Positions 34,050 through 43,516 of a stretch of DNA of 64,000 nt are shown in pieces. The notes beneath the pieces are model-generated. The model did no database searches. It was given only the letters and a program-made list of their open reading frames with translations, and was not told the DNA's origin. Both the position numbers and the translations under genes were made by a program. How positions within the stretch are numbered: the stretch's first letter is position 1; the number at the start of each line of letters is the position of its first letter. Source of the DNA: JANOYY01 sp043720395 (lineage in GTDB: Bacteria; Actinomycetota; Acidimicrobiia; Acidimicrobiales; JANYDT01). Location of the stretch: NCBI GenBank assembly GCA_043720395.1, contig JAYSSR010000040.1, positions 51,778-115,777 on the forward strand, given 5' to 3'.

Positions 34050-34529
34050 ATGGCCGATTACCTCCCGATCGTTCTGCTACTGATCGTTTCGACGCTCTTC
34101 GTTTTCGGTTCTTTCGTCGCAAGCGCCGTGCTTGGGCCGACGCGTCAGGAAACGGCAGCCAAGATCGGGCCGTACGAATGCGGGATCGTTCCAGACAAAG
34201 AGACGGCGGAGCGGTTCCCCGTCCGCTTCTATCTCGTCGCGATGATCTTCATCATCTTCGATATCGAGATCATTTTCCTGTACCCGTGGGCTGTCCTGTT
34301 CGGGAGGCTCGGCACGTTCGGTCTGGTTGAGATGGTCATCTTCTCGATTGCCGTTCTGGTGTCGTTCGTGTATCTCATTTCCAACGGCGCGCTCGACTGG
34401 GGCCCGATTGCGCGACTTCGTGAACTCGAAGGGTCCGTAGCACTCCGGGTCCCCGATGAACTTCGGACGTCGGCATCGTCGATTCGGCGAATCCCGAAGC
34501 CTCCACGTGAACCACAGGAAGCGGCCTGA
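34050..34529 (+). CDS. nuoA: NADH-quinone oxidoreductase subunit A
   Basis: Small membrane subunit near the quinone site of complex I. Three membrane helices, with the conserved IGPYECGIVP loop and the RFYLVAMIFIIFDIEIIFLY segment. The C-terminus is extended by about 35 residues (159 in all, against about 120 usual). First gene of a complete nuoA-N order. nuoB starts 1 bp after the stop. A second nuoA copy lies at the far end of the operon. Confidence 0.93.
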   Translation: MADYLPIVLLLIVSTLFVFGSFVASAVLGPTRQETAAKIGPYECGIVPDKETAERFPVRFYLVAMIFIIFDIEIIFLYPWAVLFGRLGTFGLVEMVIFSIAVLVSFVYLISNGALDWGPIARLRELEGSVALRVPDELRTSASSIRRIPKPPREPQEAA

Positions 34530-34530
34530 C

Positions 34531-35079
34531 ATGGGCCTCGAGGATCTCAACCACAACTTCGTCACGGGCACAGTCGAATCGCTTGTGAAGTGGAGTCGCC
34601 AAAACAGTGTGTGGCCGGCGTCGTTCGGACTTGCCTGCTGCGCCATCGAGATGATGGCGACCGGTGCTTCGCGGTTCGATCTCGCCCGTTTCGGCATGGA
34701 AGTCTTCCGCGCCTCTCCGCGCCAAGCCGATCTCATGATCGTTGCCGGACGCGTCTCCCAGAAGATGGCACCGGTACTTCGTCAGGTCTACGACCAGATG
34801 ATGGAACCGAAATGGGTGATCTCGATGGGTGTTTGCGCGTCTTCCGGCGGGATGTTCAACAACTACGCCATCGTTCAGGGAGTGGACCAGATTGTTCCGG
34901 TCGACGTGTACGCGCCAGGTTGCCCACCTGGACCGGAGACGCTGATCTACTCAATCCTCACGCTGCACGAGAAGATCAAGACCGGCGAGATCACGAAGAG
35001 GCGTCAAGACAGCGGTGCCGGTGCCGGGATCATGCTGGACGCACCTCCGCCCACCATCGCGATTGGTCGGCCCAAGTGA
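34531..35079 (+). CDS. nuoB: NADH-quinone oxidoreductase subunit B
   Basis: Carries cluster N2, the last iron-sulfur centre before quinone. The ligands are the tandem Cys in GLACCAIEMM, Cys in MGVCASSGGMF and Cys in APGCPPGPE. Length 183, with a short C-terminal tail. Sequence closely follows the standard actinobacterial NuoB (VAGRVSQKMAPVLRQVYDQM). ATG 34531, directly after nuoA. Confidence 0.95.
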   Translation: MGLEDLNHNFVTGTVESLVKWSRQNSVWPASFGLACCAIEMMATGASRFDLARFGMEVFRASPRQADLMIVAGRVSQKMAPVLRQVYDQMMEPKWVISMGVCASSGGMFNNYAIVQGVDQIVPVDVYAPGCPPGPETLIYSILTLHEKIKTGEITKRRQDSGAGAGIMLDAPPPTIAIGRPK

Positions 35080-35116
35080 TATTGCACCAACTCCAAACCG
35101 CCGGCTGGTAGCGAAC

Positions 35117-35647
35117 ATGAGCGACCAGACCACTGCCGGAAGCACCGACGAAACGTCTGCGGCGCCCGATCCCGAGACTCTTCACGGCGCGCCCATCACG
35201 TACAGCCGCGGCCAGAAGACAGCGCACGCTTCCACCTCCGGGTACATCAAGCTCGTCACGGAACTCAAGGAGACCGGGTTCAACATGTGTGTCGATCTCA
35301 CTGCGGTCGACTACCTGATGACTACCGATCGGGACCTCCCGGCAGGCACGGTCGGTGAACGATTCGAGATCGTTGCCAACCTTCTGTCTCACTCGAATCG
35401 CCAGCGGATTCGCGTCCGCGCGCAGGTTCCAGAGTCTTCGGCGTCAATTTCATCGCTCTACGATCTCTACCCGGGAACCGAGGCAATGGAGCGCGAGGTC
35501 TACGACCTGCTCGGTGTGACCTTCGACGGCCATCCAGACCTGACCCGAATTCTTCTGCCCGACGAATGGGAGGGTCATCCCCTCCGCAAGGATGACCCGA
35601 TGGGTCGCATTCCCGTGCAGTTCAAGTCCGCACCCCAGGCGAGATGA
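35117..35647 (+). CDS. nuoC: NADH-quinone oxidoreductase subunit C
   Basis: 30-kDa-type subunit of the peripheral arm, 176 residues. The signature is the ERE-x-DLxG segment in EAMEREVYDLLGVTFDGHPDL followed by RILLPDEWEGHPLRKDDP. About 25 polar N-terminal residues are not conserved. ATG 35117, 37 bp after nuoB. The stop overlaps the nuoD ATG as ATGA. It is a separate protein, not fused to NuoD. Confidence 0.93.
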   Translation: MSDQTTAGSTDETSAAPDPETLHGAPITYSRGQKTAHASTSGYIKLVTELKETGFNMCVDLTAVDYLMTTDRDLPAGTVGERFEIVANLLSHSNRQRIRVRAQVPESSASISSLYDLYPGTEAMEREVYDLLGVTFDGHPDLTRILLPDEWEGHPLRKDDPMGRIPVQFKSAPQAR

Positions 35648-36966
35648 GTCGGTTCGACATGAACACCAGCCAGGAAATGCAGGACCGGACCGACACGTCA
35701 GCCAAGGAAATCGAACGCGAGGAGGGCGCAGTATTGCGCGGTGTGTCGGACTCCGACGCCGCTGTCTACAGCGCCGAGGATTACAACATCGAACTCGGCG
35801 ACGACGAGACGATGATCATCAATATGGGCCCTCAGCACCCAAGCACGCACGGCGTCCTGCGCGTGATGATGGAACTCCGCGGCGAACAGGTACTCCGCAC
35901 CAAGCCAGTGATCGGCTATCTCCATACCGGCATGGAAAAGACGGCTGAGAATCTCACCTTCCTGCAGGGTGGCACCAACGTCACCCGAATGGACTATCTG
36001 AGTCCGCTGTTCAATGAGTTGGCGTTCTCGATGGCGACCGAGCAATTGCTGGATATCGAGATTCCGGACCGTGCAACGTGGATCCGCATGCTCATGTGCG
36101 AGCTCAACCGGATGGCAAGTCACCTTCTGTTCATGGCCACCAACGGCATGGACCTCGGCGCCGTCGGCATGATGATCTACGGATGGCGCGAACGCGAACT
36201 CGTGCTCAGCTTCTTCGAGCGCACGACCGGTCTTCGGATGAATCACAACTACATCCGCCCCGGCGGGGTTGCAGCGGATCTTCCACCCGGCTGGCAGGCG
36301 GAAGTGCTCTCGCTCTGCGCAGAGATCGAGCCCCGCCTTGATGAGTACGACACGCTGCTGACCGGGCAGCCGATCTTCCTCAATCGAACTCAGGGCGTCG
36401 GCGTCATCTCGGCCGATGAAGCGATTGCGCTCGCCGCTACCGGTCCAATCCTTCGTTCGACCGGCGTCGAGTGGGATCTCCGGCGGCACATGCCGTACCT
36501 CGCCTATGACAAGGTCGACTTCGACGTGATCGTGGGCACACATGGTGACGCGTTCGACCGTTACGCGATCCGCCTGCATGAGATCCGTGAATCGATCCGC
36601 ATCGTCCGCCAGGTCGTTGACATGATGCCCATGGGTGACTACCGGACGCAGAACAAGAAGGTAACCCCGCCGCCGCGCGGCCGCATCGATGAGTCGATGG
36701 AAGCGCTCATCCACCATTTCAAACTCTTCACCGACGGCTTCAAGGTTCCCGCTGGGGAGGTCTACGCGCCCGTAGAGTCGCCCCGCGGCGAACTCGGCTG
36801 CTACATGGTCAGCGATGGTGGGACCAAGCCGTACCGGATGCACATGCGTGGTCCGAGCTTCGTGAACCTGCAATCGATGCCCACCATGATGAAGGGTGCG
36901 ATGGTCGCCGACGCAATCGCGATCATCTCCTCGATCGACCCCGTCCTCGGTGAGGTCGACCGGTAG
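35644..36966 (+). CDS. nuoD: NADH-quinone oxidoreductase subunit D
   Basis: 49-kDa-type subunit forming the quinone cavity with NuoB. MGPQHPSTHGVLR holds the conserved quinone-site His. IGYLHTGMEK, TRMDYLSP and GGTKPYRMHMRGPSF complete the family pattern. The conserved C-terminal EVDR is present. Length 440; the first 35 or so residues are polar and variable. ATG 35644 overlaps nuoC; ATG 35659 is an alternative. Confidence 0.95.
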   Translation: MSRFDMNTSQEMQDRTDTSAKEIEREEGAVLRGVSDSDAAVYSAEDYNIELGDDETMIINMGPQHPSTHGVLRVMMELRGEQVLRTKPVIGYLHTGMEKTAENLTFLQGGTNVTRMDYLSPLFNELAFSMATEQLLDIEIPDRATWIRMLMCELNRMASHLLFMATNGMDLGAVGMMIYGWRERELVLSFFERTTGLRMNHNYIRPGGVAADLPPGWQAEVLSLCAEIEPRLDEYDTLLTGQPIFLNRTQGVGVISADEAIALAATGPILRSTGVEWDLRRHMPYLAYDKVDFDVIVGTHGDAFDRYAIRLHEIRESIRIVRQVVDMMPMGDYRTQNKKVTPPPRGRIDESMEALIHHFKLFTDGFKVPAGEVYAPVESPRGELGCYMVSDGGTKPYRMHMRGPSFVNLQSMPTMMKGAMVADAIAIISSIDPVLGEVDR

Positions 36967-36994
36967 GTCGAACAGTAAAGAGATACGTACGCAT

Positions 36995-37558
36995 ATGGCC
37001 CGCTTCACTCCCGCAAATCTCGAACGCGCCCGCGAGCTCGTGGGTCATTACCCGCGTCCGAAAAGCGCCACGATCCCGCTCTGCCATCTCGCGCAGGAGC
37101 AGGACGGTTACCTCAGCGATGCCGCAATGGAGCAGATCGCCGAGCTCGCAGGGTGCACGCCCGCCGAGGTCTACGGCACGGCGAGCTTTTACGAGATGTT
37201 CAAGTTTCACGAGGTAGGCAAATACCTGATCGGCGTCTGCACGAACATCTCCTGCATGCTGCTCGGAGGCGAGGAATTGCTTGATCACGCAGCCGACTCG
37301 CTCGGCGTCCGACCTGGCGCAACAACGTCCGACGGGCTGTTCACGCTTGAGGAGATGGAGTGCCTCGCTGCGTGCACCGAGGCACCCTGCCTGCAGGTCA
37401 ACTACCGCTACCACCACAAGGTCACCAGCGCAGACTTTGACGGCCTCGTCGCTGACCTGCGACTCGGTAAGCGTTCCGAGATCCCGCTGCATGGGACGCT
37501 CTCCAAAGTCCGACAGTCCATCCCGGCCGACCGCCGCGCCAGCCACGACAGCATCTGA
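36995..37558 (+). CDS. nuoE: NADH-quinone oxidoreductase subunit E
   Basis: 24-kDa-type subunit with one [2Fe-2S] cluster (N1a). The four Cys are in VCTNISCML and ECLAACTEAPCL. The helical N-terminus has IPLCHLAQEQDGYLSDAAM. Length 187. Its presence, with NuoF and NuoG, means a true NADH-oxidising complex rather than a ferredoxin- or F420-dependent variant. ATG 36995. Confidence 0.94.
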   Translation: MARFTPANLERARELVGHYPRPKSATIPLCHLAQEQDGYLSDAAMEQIAELAGCTPAEVYGTASFYEMFKFHEVGKYLIGVCTNISCMLLGGEELLDHAADSLGVRPGATTSDGLFTLEEMECLAACTEAPCLQVNYRYHHKVTSADFDGLVADLRLGKRSEIPLHGTLSKVRQSIPADRRASHDSI

Positions 37559-37569
37559 GGAACTAGCTC

Positions 37570-38877
37570 ATGCCGGCACCTCTCAAGATGATCACGACCC
37601 GCTGGGATCAACCCGATGGTCACACTCTCGACGGCTACCTCCGTACCGGCGGCTACGACGCTCTCCGCAAAGCGCTTGCGACCGATCCGGGGGCAGTGAT
37701 CGAGGAGGTCAAGACGGCCAACCTTGCCGGTCGCGGCGGCGCGGGCTTCCCGTGCGGCACGAAATGGTCCTTTCTCCCGAAAGACGTGTTCCCCCGCTAT
37801 CTCGTCGTCAACGGCGATGAGTCCGAGCCCGGCACCTATAAGGACCGCATCCTGCTGGAACGCGATCCGCATCAGTTGATCGAGGGCGTCCTCATCACGA
37901 GCTGGGCAATTCAGGCGAAGCAGGCGTTCATCTACATCCGAGGCGAAATGCCGCACGCGCACGAGCGCATGGCGCAGGCGCTGAACGACGCGTACGCCGC
38001 TGGCTTCATCGGCAAGAACATCTGCGGCACCGACTTCTCGATCGACGTCATGCTGCACTGGGGTGCCGGGGCGTACATCGTCGGCGAGGAAACTGCGCTC
38101 ATCGAGTCACTCGAAGGCAATCGCGGTATGCCGCGATTGAAGCCGCCGTTCTTCCCGGCTTCCAAGGGCCTGTATATGCAGCCCACGGTGGTCAACAACG
38201 TTGAAACTCTTTCGAATTTGCCATGGATCATCAACAACGGGGCCAAGGCATTCACGGCGATCGGCAACGAGAAGAACTCTGGCACCCGATTGTTCGCAGT
38301 TTCGGGCCACGTGAAGAAACCCGGTGTGTTCGAAGTCGAGTTCGGCACCACGACGTTCCGGGAACTGTTCTACGACCCACAATTCTGCGGCGGGATCCGT
38401 GCTGACCGCACGGTGAAGGCATTCATCCCCGGCGGCGGGTCGGCACCGTGGTTCTTCGCTGAAGACCTTGATACGCCCCTCGACGCAGGCATCGTAGCCA
38501 GCAAGGGATCGATGCTCGGGTCCGGTGCGATTATCGTGATGGACGACACGACCGACATGGTGAAAGCCGCGTGGCGACTCGTGAAGTTCTTCGCGAAAGA
38601 GAGCTGTGGGAAATGCTCGCCGTGCCGGGAGGGCACGAACTGGCTTGAGAAGATTTACCGTCGGATACTTGAGGGCCACGGCCGTCCCGAGGATATCGAC
38701 CTCCTCCTCGACGTTGCCGACAACATCAGCCCCGGGCTCACCTGGCCCCCGAAGCAGACGACCATCTGTCCACTCGGCCCGTCTGCGGCGGGTGGTGCCC
38801 TCGTGAGTTCCATCCGTCATTTCCGTAGCGAATACGACGCCTACGTCTCCCATACCTCGGTTGCGGCCGCGCACTGA
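37570..38877 (+). CDS. nuoF: NADH-quinone oxidoreductase subunit F
   Basis: 51-kDa-type subunit: NADH site, FMN and [4Fe-4S] N3. The glycine-rich NADH loop is GRGGAGFPCGTKWSF; FMN contacts lie in NGDESEPGTYKDR. Cluster ligands are the three Cys of ESCGKCSPCREGTNW and the Cys of TTICPLGPSA. Length 435. A GAGGAA ribosome binding site precedes ATG 37570, 11 bp after nuoE. Confidence 0.96.
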   Translation: MPAPLKMITTRWDQPDGHTLDGYLRTGGYDALRKALATDPGAVIEEVKTANLAGRGGAGFPCGTKWSFLPKDVFPRYLVVNGDESEPGTYKDRILLERDPHQLIEGVLITSWAIQAKQAFIYIRGEMPHAHERMAQALNDAYAAGFIGKNICGTDFSIDVMLHWGAGAYIVGEETALIESLEGNRGMPRLKPPFFPASKGLYMQPTVVNNVETLSNLPWIINNGAKAFTAIGNEKNSGTRLFAVSGHVKKPGVFEVEFGTTTFRELFYDPQFCGGIRADRTVKAFIPGGGSAPWFFAEDLDTPLDAGIVASKGSMLGSGAIIVMDDTTDMVKAAWRLVKFFAKESCGKCSPCREGTNWLEKIYRRILEGHGRPEDIDLLLDVADNISPGLTWPPKQTTICPLGPSAAGGALVSSIRHFRSEYDAYVSHTSVAAAH

Positions 38878-38903
38878 TCCCGCCTGACTTCTCCGGAACC
38901 ACC

Positions 38904-41528
38904 ATGAGCGACACGACCAAAACCACATCCGAGGCACCTACACCCGAGGCGCCGAAGAAGACCACGCTGACCGTCACGATCGACGGCACGGCGATGGAGG
39001 CAAACCCCGGCGAGCTGCTCATCGCGGCCGCGGAGCGCACGGGCACCTACATCCCCCGCTTCTGCTGGCACCCTCGCATGCGCGAGGTCGGCATGTGCCG
39101 GATGTGCCTCGTCGAGGTCAGCGGCCCGCGCGGCATGTCATTGCAGCCCGCCTGCATGCAGCCGTGTGGCGAGGGAATGGTCGTCGACACGAAGTCGGAC
39201 ACAGTGAAAAAAGCGCAGGACGGCGTCCTGGAATTTCTTCTCATCAACCACCCGCTCGATTGCCCAGTCTGCGACAAGGGTGGCGAGTGTCCGCTCCAAG
39301 ATCAGACGCTCACCTTCGGACCGGGCGAGTCGCGCTTCGTTGAAGAGAAGCGTCACTACGAGAAGCCTATTGCCATCAGCGATCTCGTGCTGCTCGACCG
39401 CGAGCGCTGCATTCTCTGTGACCGTTGTACTCGCTTTTCGAAGGAAGTGGCCGGCGACCCGCTCATCCATTTCGTCAACCGTGGCAACATGACTGAGGTC
39501 AACACGTTCCCCGACGACCCGTTTGCCAGCTACTTCAGCGGAAACGTCGTCCAGATCTGCCCCGTGGGAGCGCTTACCGCGAAGCCATATCGCTTTGCCG
39601 CCCGGCCGTGGGATCTGGACCAGGTCGAGTCCACGTGCACAACCTGCTCTGTCGGTTGCAAGACCGTGATCCAGTCGAGCGGCGATCGCATCACCCGGTA
39701 TCAGGGTGTGGACTCCGACCCGGTGAACTGGGGATGGCTTTGCGACAAGGGACGTTTCGGCTTTGAGGCGGTCTCGTCGCCTGAACGCTTCACGAACCCG
39801 CTGATGCGCTCCTCGGCGGTCGCCGCGCTCGAACGGACCACCTGGGCCGAGGCGCTCGGTGTTTCGGCGGATCGTCTGCGCGCGTATCAACCGTCGGAGA
39901 TCGGCGTCATCGGCGGCGCACGGCTTACGAACGAGGATCAGTACGCGTGGGCGAAGCTGGCCAAATCGGTTCTGCGTACGGACAACGTCGACGCTCAGCT
40001 CGGCGATGGACTTCCCGCCGAAGCGGTCCTTGGCCTGCCGGGTGCCACGATTGACGATGCGATGAAGGCAACGGCCGTCGTGCTGCTGAGCGCCGATGTG
40101 AAAGAAGAACTGCCGGTCCTGTTCCTCCGGCTGCGCGATGCGGCCGCGAACCGTCACGTGCCGATGGTCGAACTGTCGCCGATTGCCACGGGGATCACCA
40201 AATATGCGGGGGTCTCGGTACGTTACCGACCGGGCGAAGTGGTCGGCGCAACCCACGCGTTGCTCGCTGCGTTCGGGGGCTCACCGGCAGAGCGTCAGAT
40301 CGCTGGCGTTGAAGGCGAATCGCTGAATGCTGCGGCCGCGTTGCTGAGCAAGGCGATCGAGTCGGGCAAAGGAAACGGCAAAGTCGTCGTCGTGCTCGGG
40401 CCGACGGCCGATTCTGCGAGCGCCGTACTTGAGGCAGCCGCTGCCCTTCACGCGGCCGTGCCGAACGTTTCGTTCCTACCAACGCTTCGCCGCTCGAACG
40501 TGCGCGGCGCGCTCGACCTCGGCCTCACACCGGGGATGCTGCCCGGCCGAGTCACCCTGACGGATGGCGCAGCCTGGTTCGCGTCGCATTGGTCGGCCAT
40601 TCCGAGCGGTCGAGGGCTTGAGACGGTGGCAATGCTGGAGGCCGCAGCCGCCGGGACGCTGAAGGCGCTCGTTTTGCTCGGTGCCGATCTCGCCGACTGT
40701 CCGGATCATGGACTCGTGGAGCGAGCCCTCGCCAACGTGGAGTTCCTCCTCTGCGTCGACACGCTTCCGAACACCACGAACCGACGCGCCGACGTTGTGC
40801 TCCCGGCCGCCGGTTATGCCGAAAAGGACGGCACGACCACGAACCTCGAAGGACGCGTCACGCGGGTCGCGTCGAAGGTAAGTGCGCCAGGTGTGGCCCG
40901 CGCTGACTGGACGATCGCGGCCCTGCTTGCCATGGAGCTCGGTGCGGACCTTGGATTCGAGAGTGTCGCCGACGTGACCGCAGAGGTCGCCCGAGTCGCG
41001 CCCTCGCATGTCGGGCTCGTGGCAGCAGTACTCGATGCTCGGGCCAACACCGACGGCGTGTTGCTGCCGCTGGCGAGCGTTGCTCCGTCGGTGCCTGAGA
41101 CCTCGGACTCCGAGGGGCCGGCTGGACCGGCCCTGCCCGCGCTGGTCACGTTCCGCGCCGCGTCGACGACTGCCGTAGTTCCGACGCCGGACTCCTATTC
41201 GATGCGCCTCGTCACGGTGCGTTCGCTGTACGACCAGGGCACGCTTGTTCAGGCGTGTGAGTCGCTTTCGCACCTCGCTCCAACGCCTGGCGTGCACCTG
41301 AACCCCGGTGAAATCGAGCGCCATGGGCTCCGAGCAGGGGGCTCGGTGAAAGTTCTTTCGCAGTCGGCAGATCTGACCGCAACCGTCATCTCCGACGATC
41401 GCGTCCCGCGCGGTGTCGCCGTACTGCCGCTCAACCTTGGTGGCGGGGCGGCAGGCGCGCTCGTCGATCTCTCGACGACTGCCAAAGAGGGCATCACCAA
41501 AGTTCGCCTGGAAACGGCGGGGAGCTGA
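38904..41528 (+). CDS. nuoG: NADH-quinone oxidoreductase subunit G
   Basis: 75-kDa-type iron-sulfur subunit, 874 residues. The N-terminal [2Fe-2S] site has RFCWHPRMREVGMCRMCLVE. The [4Fe-4S] ligands follow in HPLDCPVCDKGGECPLQD and RCILCDRCTRF. The optional off-path cluster N7 is present: CTTCSVGC then, after 27 residues, the Cys of WLCDKG. The C-terminal molybdopterin-oxidoreductase-like half is shorter and Ala-rich and should not bind molybdenum. Its last base is the first base of nuoH. Confidence 0.94.
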   Translation: MSDTTKTTSEAPTPEAPKKTTLTVTIDGTAMEANPGELLIAAAERTGTYIPRFCWHPRMREVGMCRMCLVEVSGPRGMSLQPACMQPCGEGMVVDTKSDTVKKAQDGVLEFLLINHPLDCPVCDKGGECPLQDQTLTFGPGESRFVEEKRHYEKPIAISDLVLLDRERCILCDRCTRFSKEVAGDPLIHFVNRGNMTEVNTFPDDPFASYFSGNVVQICPVGALTAKPYRFAARPWDLDQVESTCTTCSVGCKTVIQSSGDRITRYQGVDSDPVNWGWLCDKGRFGFEAVSSPERFTNPLMRSSAVAALERTTWAEALGVSADRLRAYQPSEIGVIGGARLTNEDQYAWAKLAKSVLRTDNVDAQLGDGLPAEAVLGLPGATIDDAMKATAVVLLSADVKEELPVLFLRLRDAAANRHVPMVELSPIATGITKYAGVSVRYRPGEVVGATHALLAAFGGSPAERQIAGVEGESLNAAAALLSKAIESGKGNGKVVVVLGPTADSASAVLEAAAALHAAVPNVSFLPTLRRSNVRGALDLGLTPGMLPGRVTLTDGAAWFASHWSAIPSGRGLETVAMLEAAAAGTLKALVLLGADLADCPDHGLVERALANVEFLLCVDTLPNTTNRRADVVLPAAGYAEKDGTTTNLEGRVTRVASKVSAPGVARADWTIAALLAMELGADLGFESVADVTAEVARVAPSHVGLVAAVLDARANTDGVLLPLASVAPSVPETSDSEGPAGPALPALVTFRAASTTAVVPTPDSYSMRLVTVRSLYDQGTLVQACESLSHLAPTPGVHLNPGEIERHGLRAGGSVKVLSQSADLTATVISDDRVPRGVAVLPLNLGGGAAGALVDLSTTAKEGITKVRLETAGS

Positions 41529-42775
41529 TGGGTATGAACGCGCTGCTTTCGGTCGTTCGCCTTCAGGAGCAGGGAGACCCGCTTCTCACACCGGGAAACA
41601 GGCTGTGGATCGCGCCCTTTCTCATCGTGCTCGTCAAAGTGCTCGTTGCTTTCGTGATCTTGCTCGTCGGCGTGATGCTGATGGTCTGGTTCGAACGCAA
41701 GAAGATCTCGGACATGCAGAACCGAATCGGTCCGAACCGGGCAGGACCGTGGGGACTCCTGCAGACGCTTGCCGACGGAACGAAGCTCTTCTTCAAGGAA
41801 GACCTCTTTCCTGACCGGGCCGACAAGGTTGTGTTCCGGATCGCCCCCTATCTGAGCGCGGTTCCGGCCTTCCTCACGTTCTGTGTCATCCCGCTGGGTG
41901 GTCTTATCCACCCGTTCGGAGAGGCCAAATGGGCCACGTATCTCCAGGTCGCCAGCCCGCCAATGGGTGTGCTCTTCAGCCTTGCGATTTCGTCGATTGC
42001 CGTGTACGGAGTGATGCTCGCCGGTTGGTCTAGTGGTTCTAAATATCCGCTGCTCGGTTCCATCCGAGCAAGCGCCCAGATGGTCTCGTACGAGGCCGCG
42101 ATGGGACTCTCGCTGGCCGCAGTAGTGCTCGCCACGGGGACACTTTCCACCCAGGGGATTGTGAATGCGCAAGCCGGGTTCAGGTGGAACATCTTCTCGA
42201 CCGGACTCATCCCTTTTGTGGTCTTCGCGATCGCTGGCACCGCTGAATTGAACCGTCCACCGTTTGACCTTGTCGAGGCGGAATCCGAACTGGTCGGTGG
42301 GTTCCATACCGAGTACTCCTCGGCGCGATTCGCATTCTTCTTCCTCGCCGAATTCATGAACACGATCACGATGTCGGCCTTGATCGTCACGCTCTTCCTC
42401 GGTGGCCCACGCATCCCGTGGGACATTCCGTTCTTCTCCGCCGTGTCGCCCGTGTGGTTCGCCATCAAGCTCTACCTCCTTCTCTACGGCTACGTGCTCC
42501 TTCGGGCGACGTTGCCGCGATATCGCTACGACCAGCTCATGGACCTCGGCTGGAAACGTCTCATACCCGTTTCCCTGCTCTGGCTGCTCGTCATTGCGGC
42601 TTTCCGTGCTGGCGAGGGCGCAGAGCGCGTGCGCAACGGTGCGCTCACGCTCGCCGGGGCCGGGTTGGCGGCGGGTCTACTGTTTGCGGCCATGCGCGTC
42701 GGCCGTCAAAGTTCGGAGATCGAACGGGCCAACGCACCCAAACCGACCGGACGCGGCGCGGAAGGTCGGTTCTAA
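41528..42775 (+). CDS. nuoH: NADH-quinone oxidoreductase subunit H
   Basis: Membrane subunit at the junction of quinone site and proton channel. Eight or more helices; conserved WFERKKISDMQNRIGPNRAG loop, EDLFPDRADK and the AGTAELNRPPFDLVEAESEL segment with the acidic residues of the E-channel. Length 415, with a hydrophilic C-terminal tail of about 35 residues. ATG 41528 overlaps the nuoG stop by one base. Confidence 0.95.
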   Translation: MGMNALLSVVRLQEQGDPLLTPGNRLWIAPFLIVLVKVLVAFVILLVGVMLMVWFERKKISDMQNRIGPNRAGPWGLLQTLADGTKLFFKEDLFPDRADKVVFRIAPYLSAVPAFLTFCVIPLGGLIHPFGEAKWATYLQVASPPMGVLFSLAISSIAVYGVMLAGWSSGSKYPLLGSIRASAQMVSYEAAMGLSLAAVVLATGTLSTQGIVNAQAGFRWNIFSTGLIPFVVFAIAGTAELNRPPFDLVEAESELVGGFHTEYSSARFAFFFLAEFMNTITMSALIVTLFLGGPRIPWDIPFFSAVSPVWFAIKLYLLLYGYVLLRATLPRYRYDQLMDLGWKRLIPVSLLWLLVIAAFRAGEGAERVRNGALTLAGAGLAAGLLFAAMRVGRQSSEIERANAPKPTGRGAEGRF

Positions 42776-42829
42776 GATGATCATTTCGAGTCGAGTGCAG
42801 CGAGTCCGTTGCCCCCAGCGGGAGCTGTG

Positions 42830-43516
42830 ATGGGGTATCTCGACGGCTTCCGAATCCCGCTGCAGGAGGCGTTCCGCAAGGACGTCCGGACCGAGGCATA
42901 CCCCGACACGATCCGCCCGAAGCCGGAGCGCTTCCACGGACGTCACGTGCTGAATCGCTACGAAGACGGCATGGAGAAATGCATCGGCTGCGAGCTCTGC
43001 GCGGGGGTCTGTCCAGCGAAGTGCATCTACGTTCGCGGTGCGGACAACGATCCGGAAAACCCGACGTCACCGGGCGAGCGATTCGGTTTCGTGTACGAGA
43101 TCAACTATCTCCGCTGTATCCACTGCGACCTCTGTGTCGAGGCGTGCCCGACCGAGGCAATCACCGAGTCGAAGATCTTCGAGTTCGCGTTCACCAACCG
43201 TCGTGACGCGATCTATACGAAGGCCGAGCTTGTCGTCGGTGATGACGGCCTCCCACAGGTGCAGCCGTGGGAAGACGACCGCGGTGCGACGATGGGATTG
43301 AGCGGTTGGATGCGCGCAACCGCACCCGGCGGCGACGCCGACTTCCGTGGTGAAGAGCTGTGGTCGGGTGATCTGGTCGCCGGTGTCCGTGCCGCTGAAG
43401 CAGGCCCACAGGTCGAGGCCGACGAGCGCGCCGCCCGCCTTCACGTAGCCGAGTCAACCGACGCTTCTGGGCACGATGGCCAGAGCAATGGTCACGGTCA
43501 CGGAGGTCATCACTGA
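42830..43516 (+). CDS. nuoI: NADH-quinone oxidoreductase subunit I with His-rich tail
   Basis: 23-kDa-type subunit carrying N6a and N6b. The ligands are CIGCELCAGVCPAKC and CIHCDLCVEACPTEA, with YEINYLRCIHC between them. Length 228 against about 180 usual. The extra C-terminal 50 residues end in an unusual His/Gly-rich tail (GQSNGHGHGGHH) that could bind metal. ATG 42830 has GGGAG upstream. The stop shares a base with the nuoJ ATG. Confidence 0.94.
   Translation: MGYLDGFRIPLQEAFRKDVRTEAYPDTIRPKPERFHGRHVLNRYEDGMEKCIGCELCAGVCPAKCIYVRGADNDPENPTSPGERFGFVYEINYLRCIHCDLCVEACPTEAITESKIFEFAFTNRRDAIYTKAELVVGDDGLPQVQPWEDDRGATMGLSGWMRATAPGGDADFRGEELWSGDLVAGVRAAEAGPQVEADERAARLHVAESTDASGHDGQSNGHGHGGHH

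Noticed and set aside
35698..37008. 436-codon open frame on the minus strand opposite nuoD
   Set aside because: Exact antisense of a fully conserved complex I gene. No recognisable family and no start signal.
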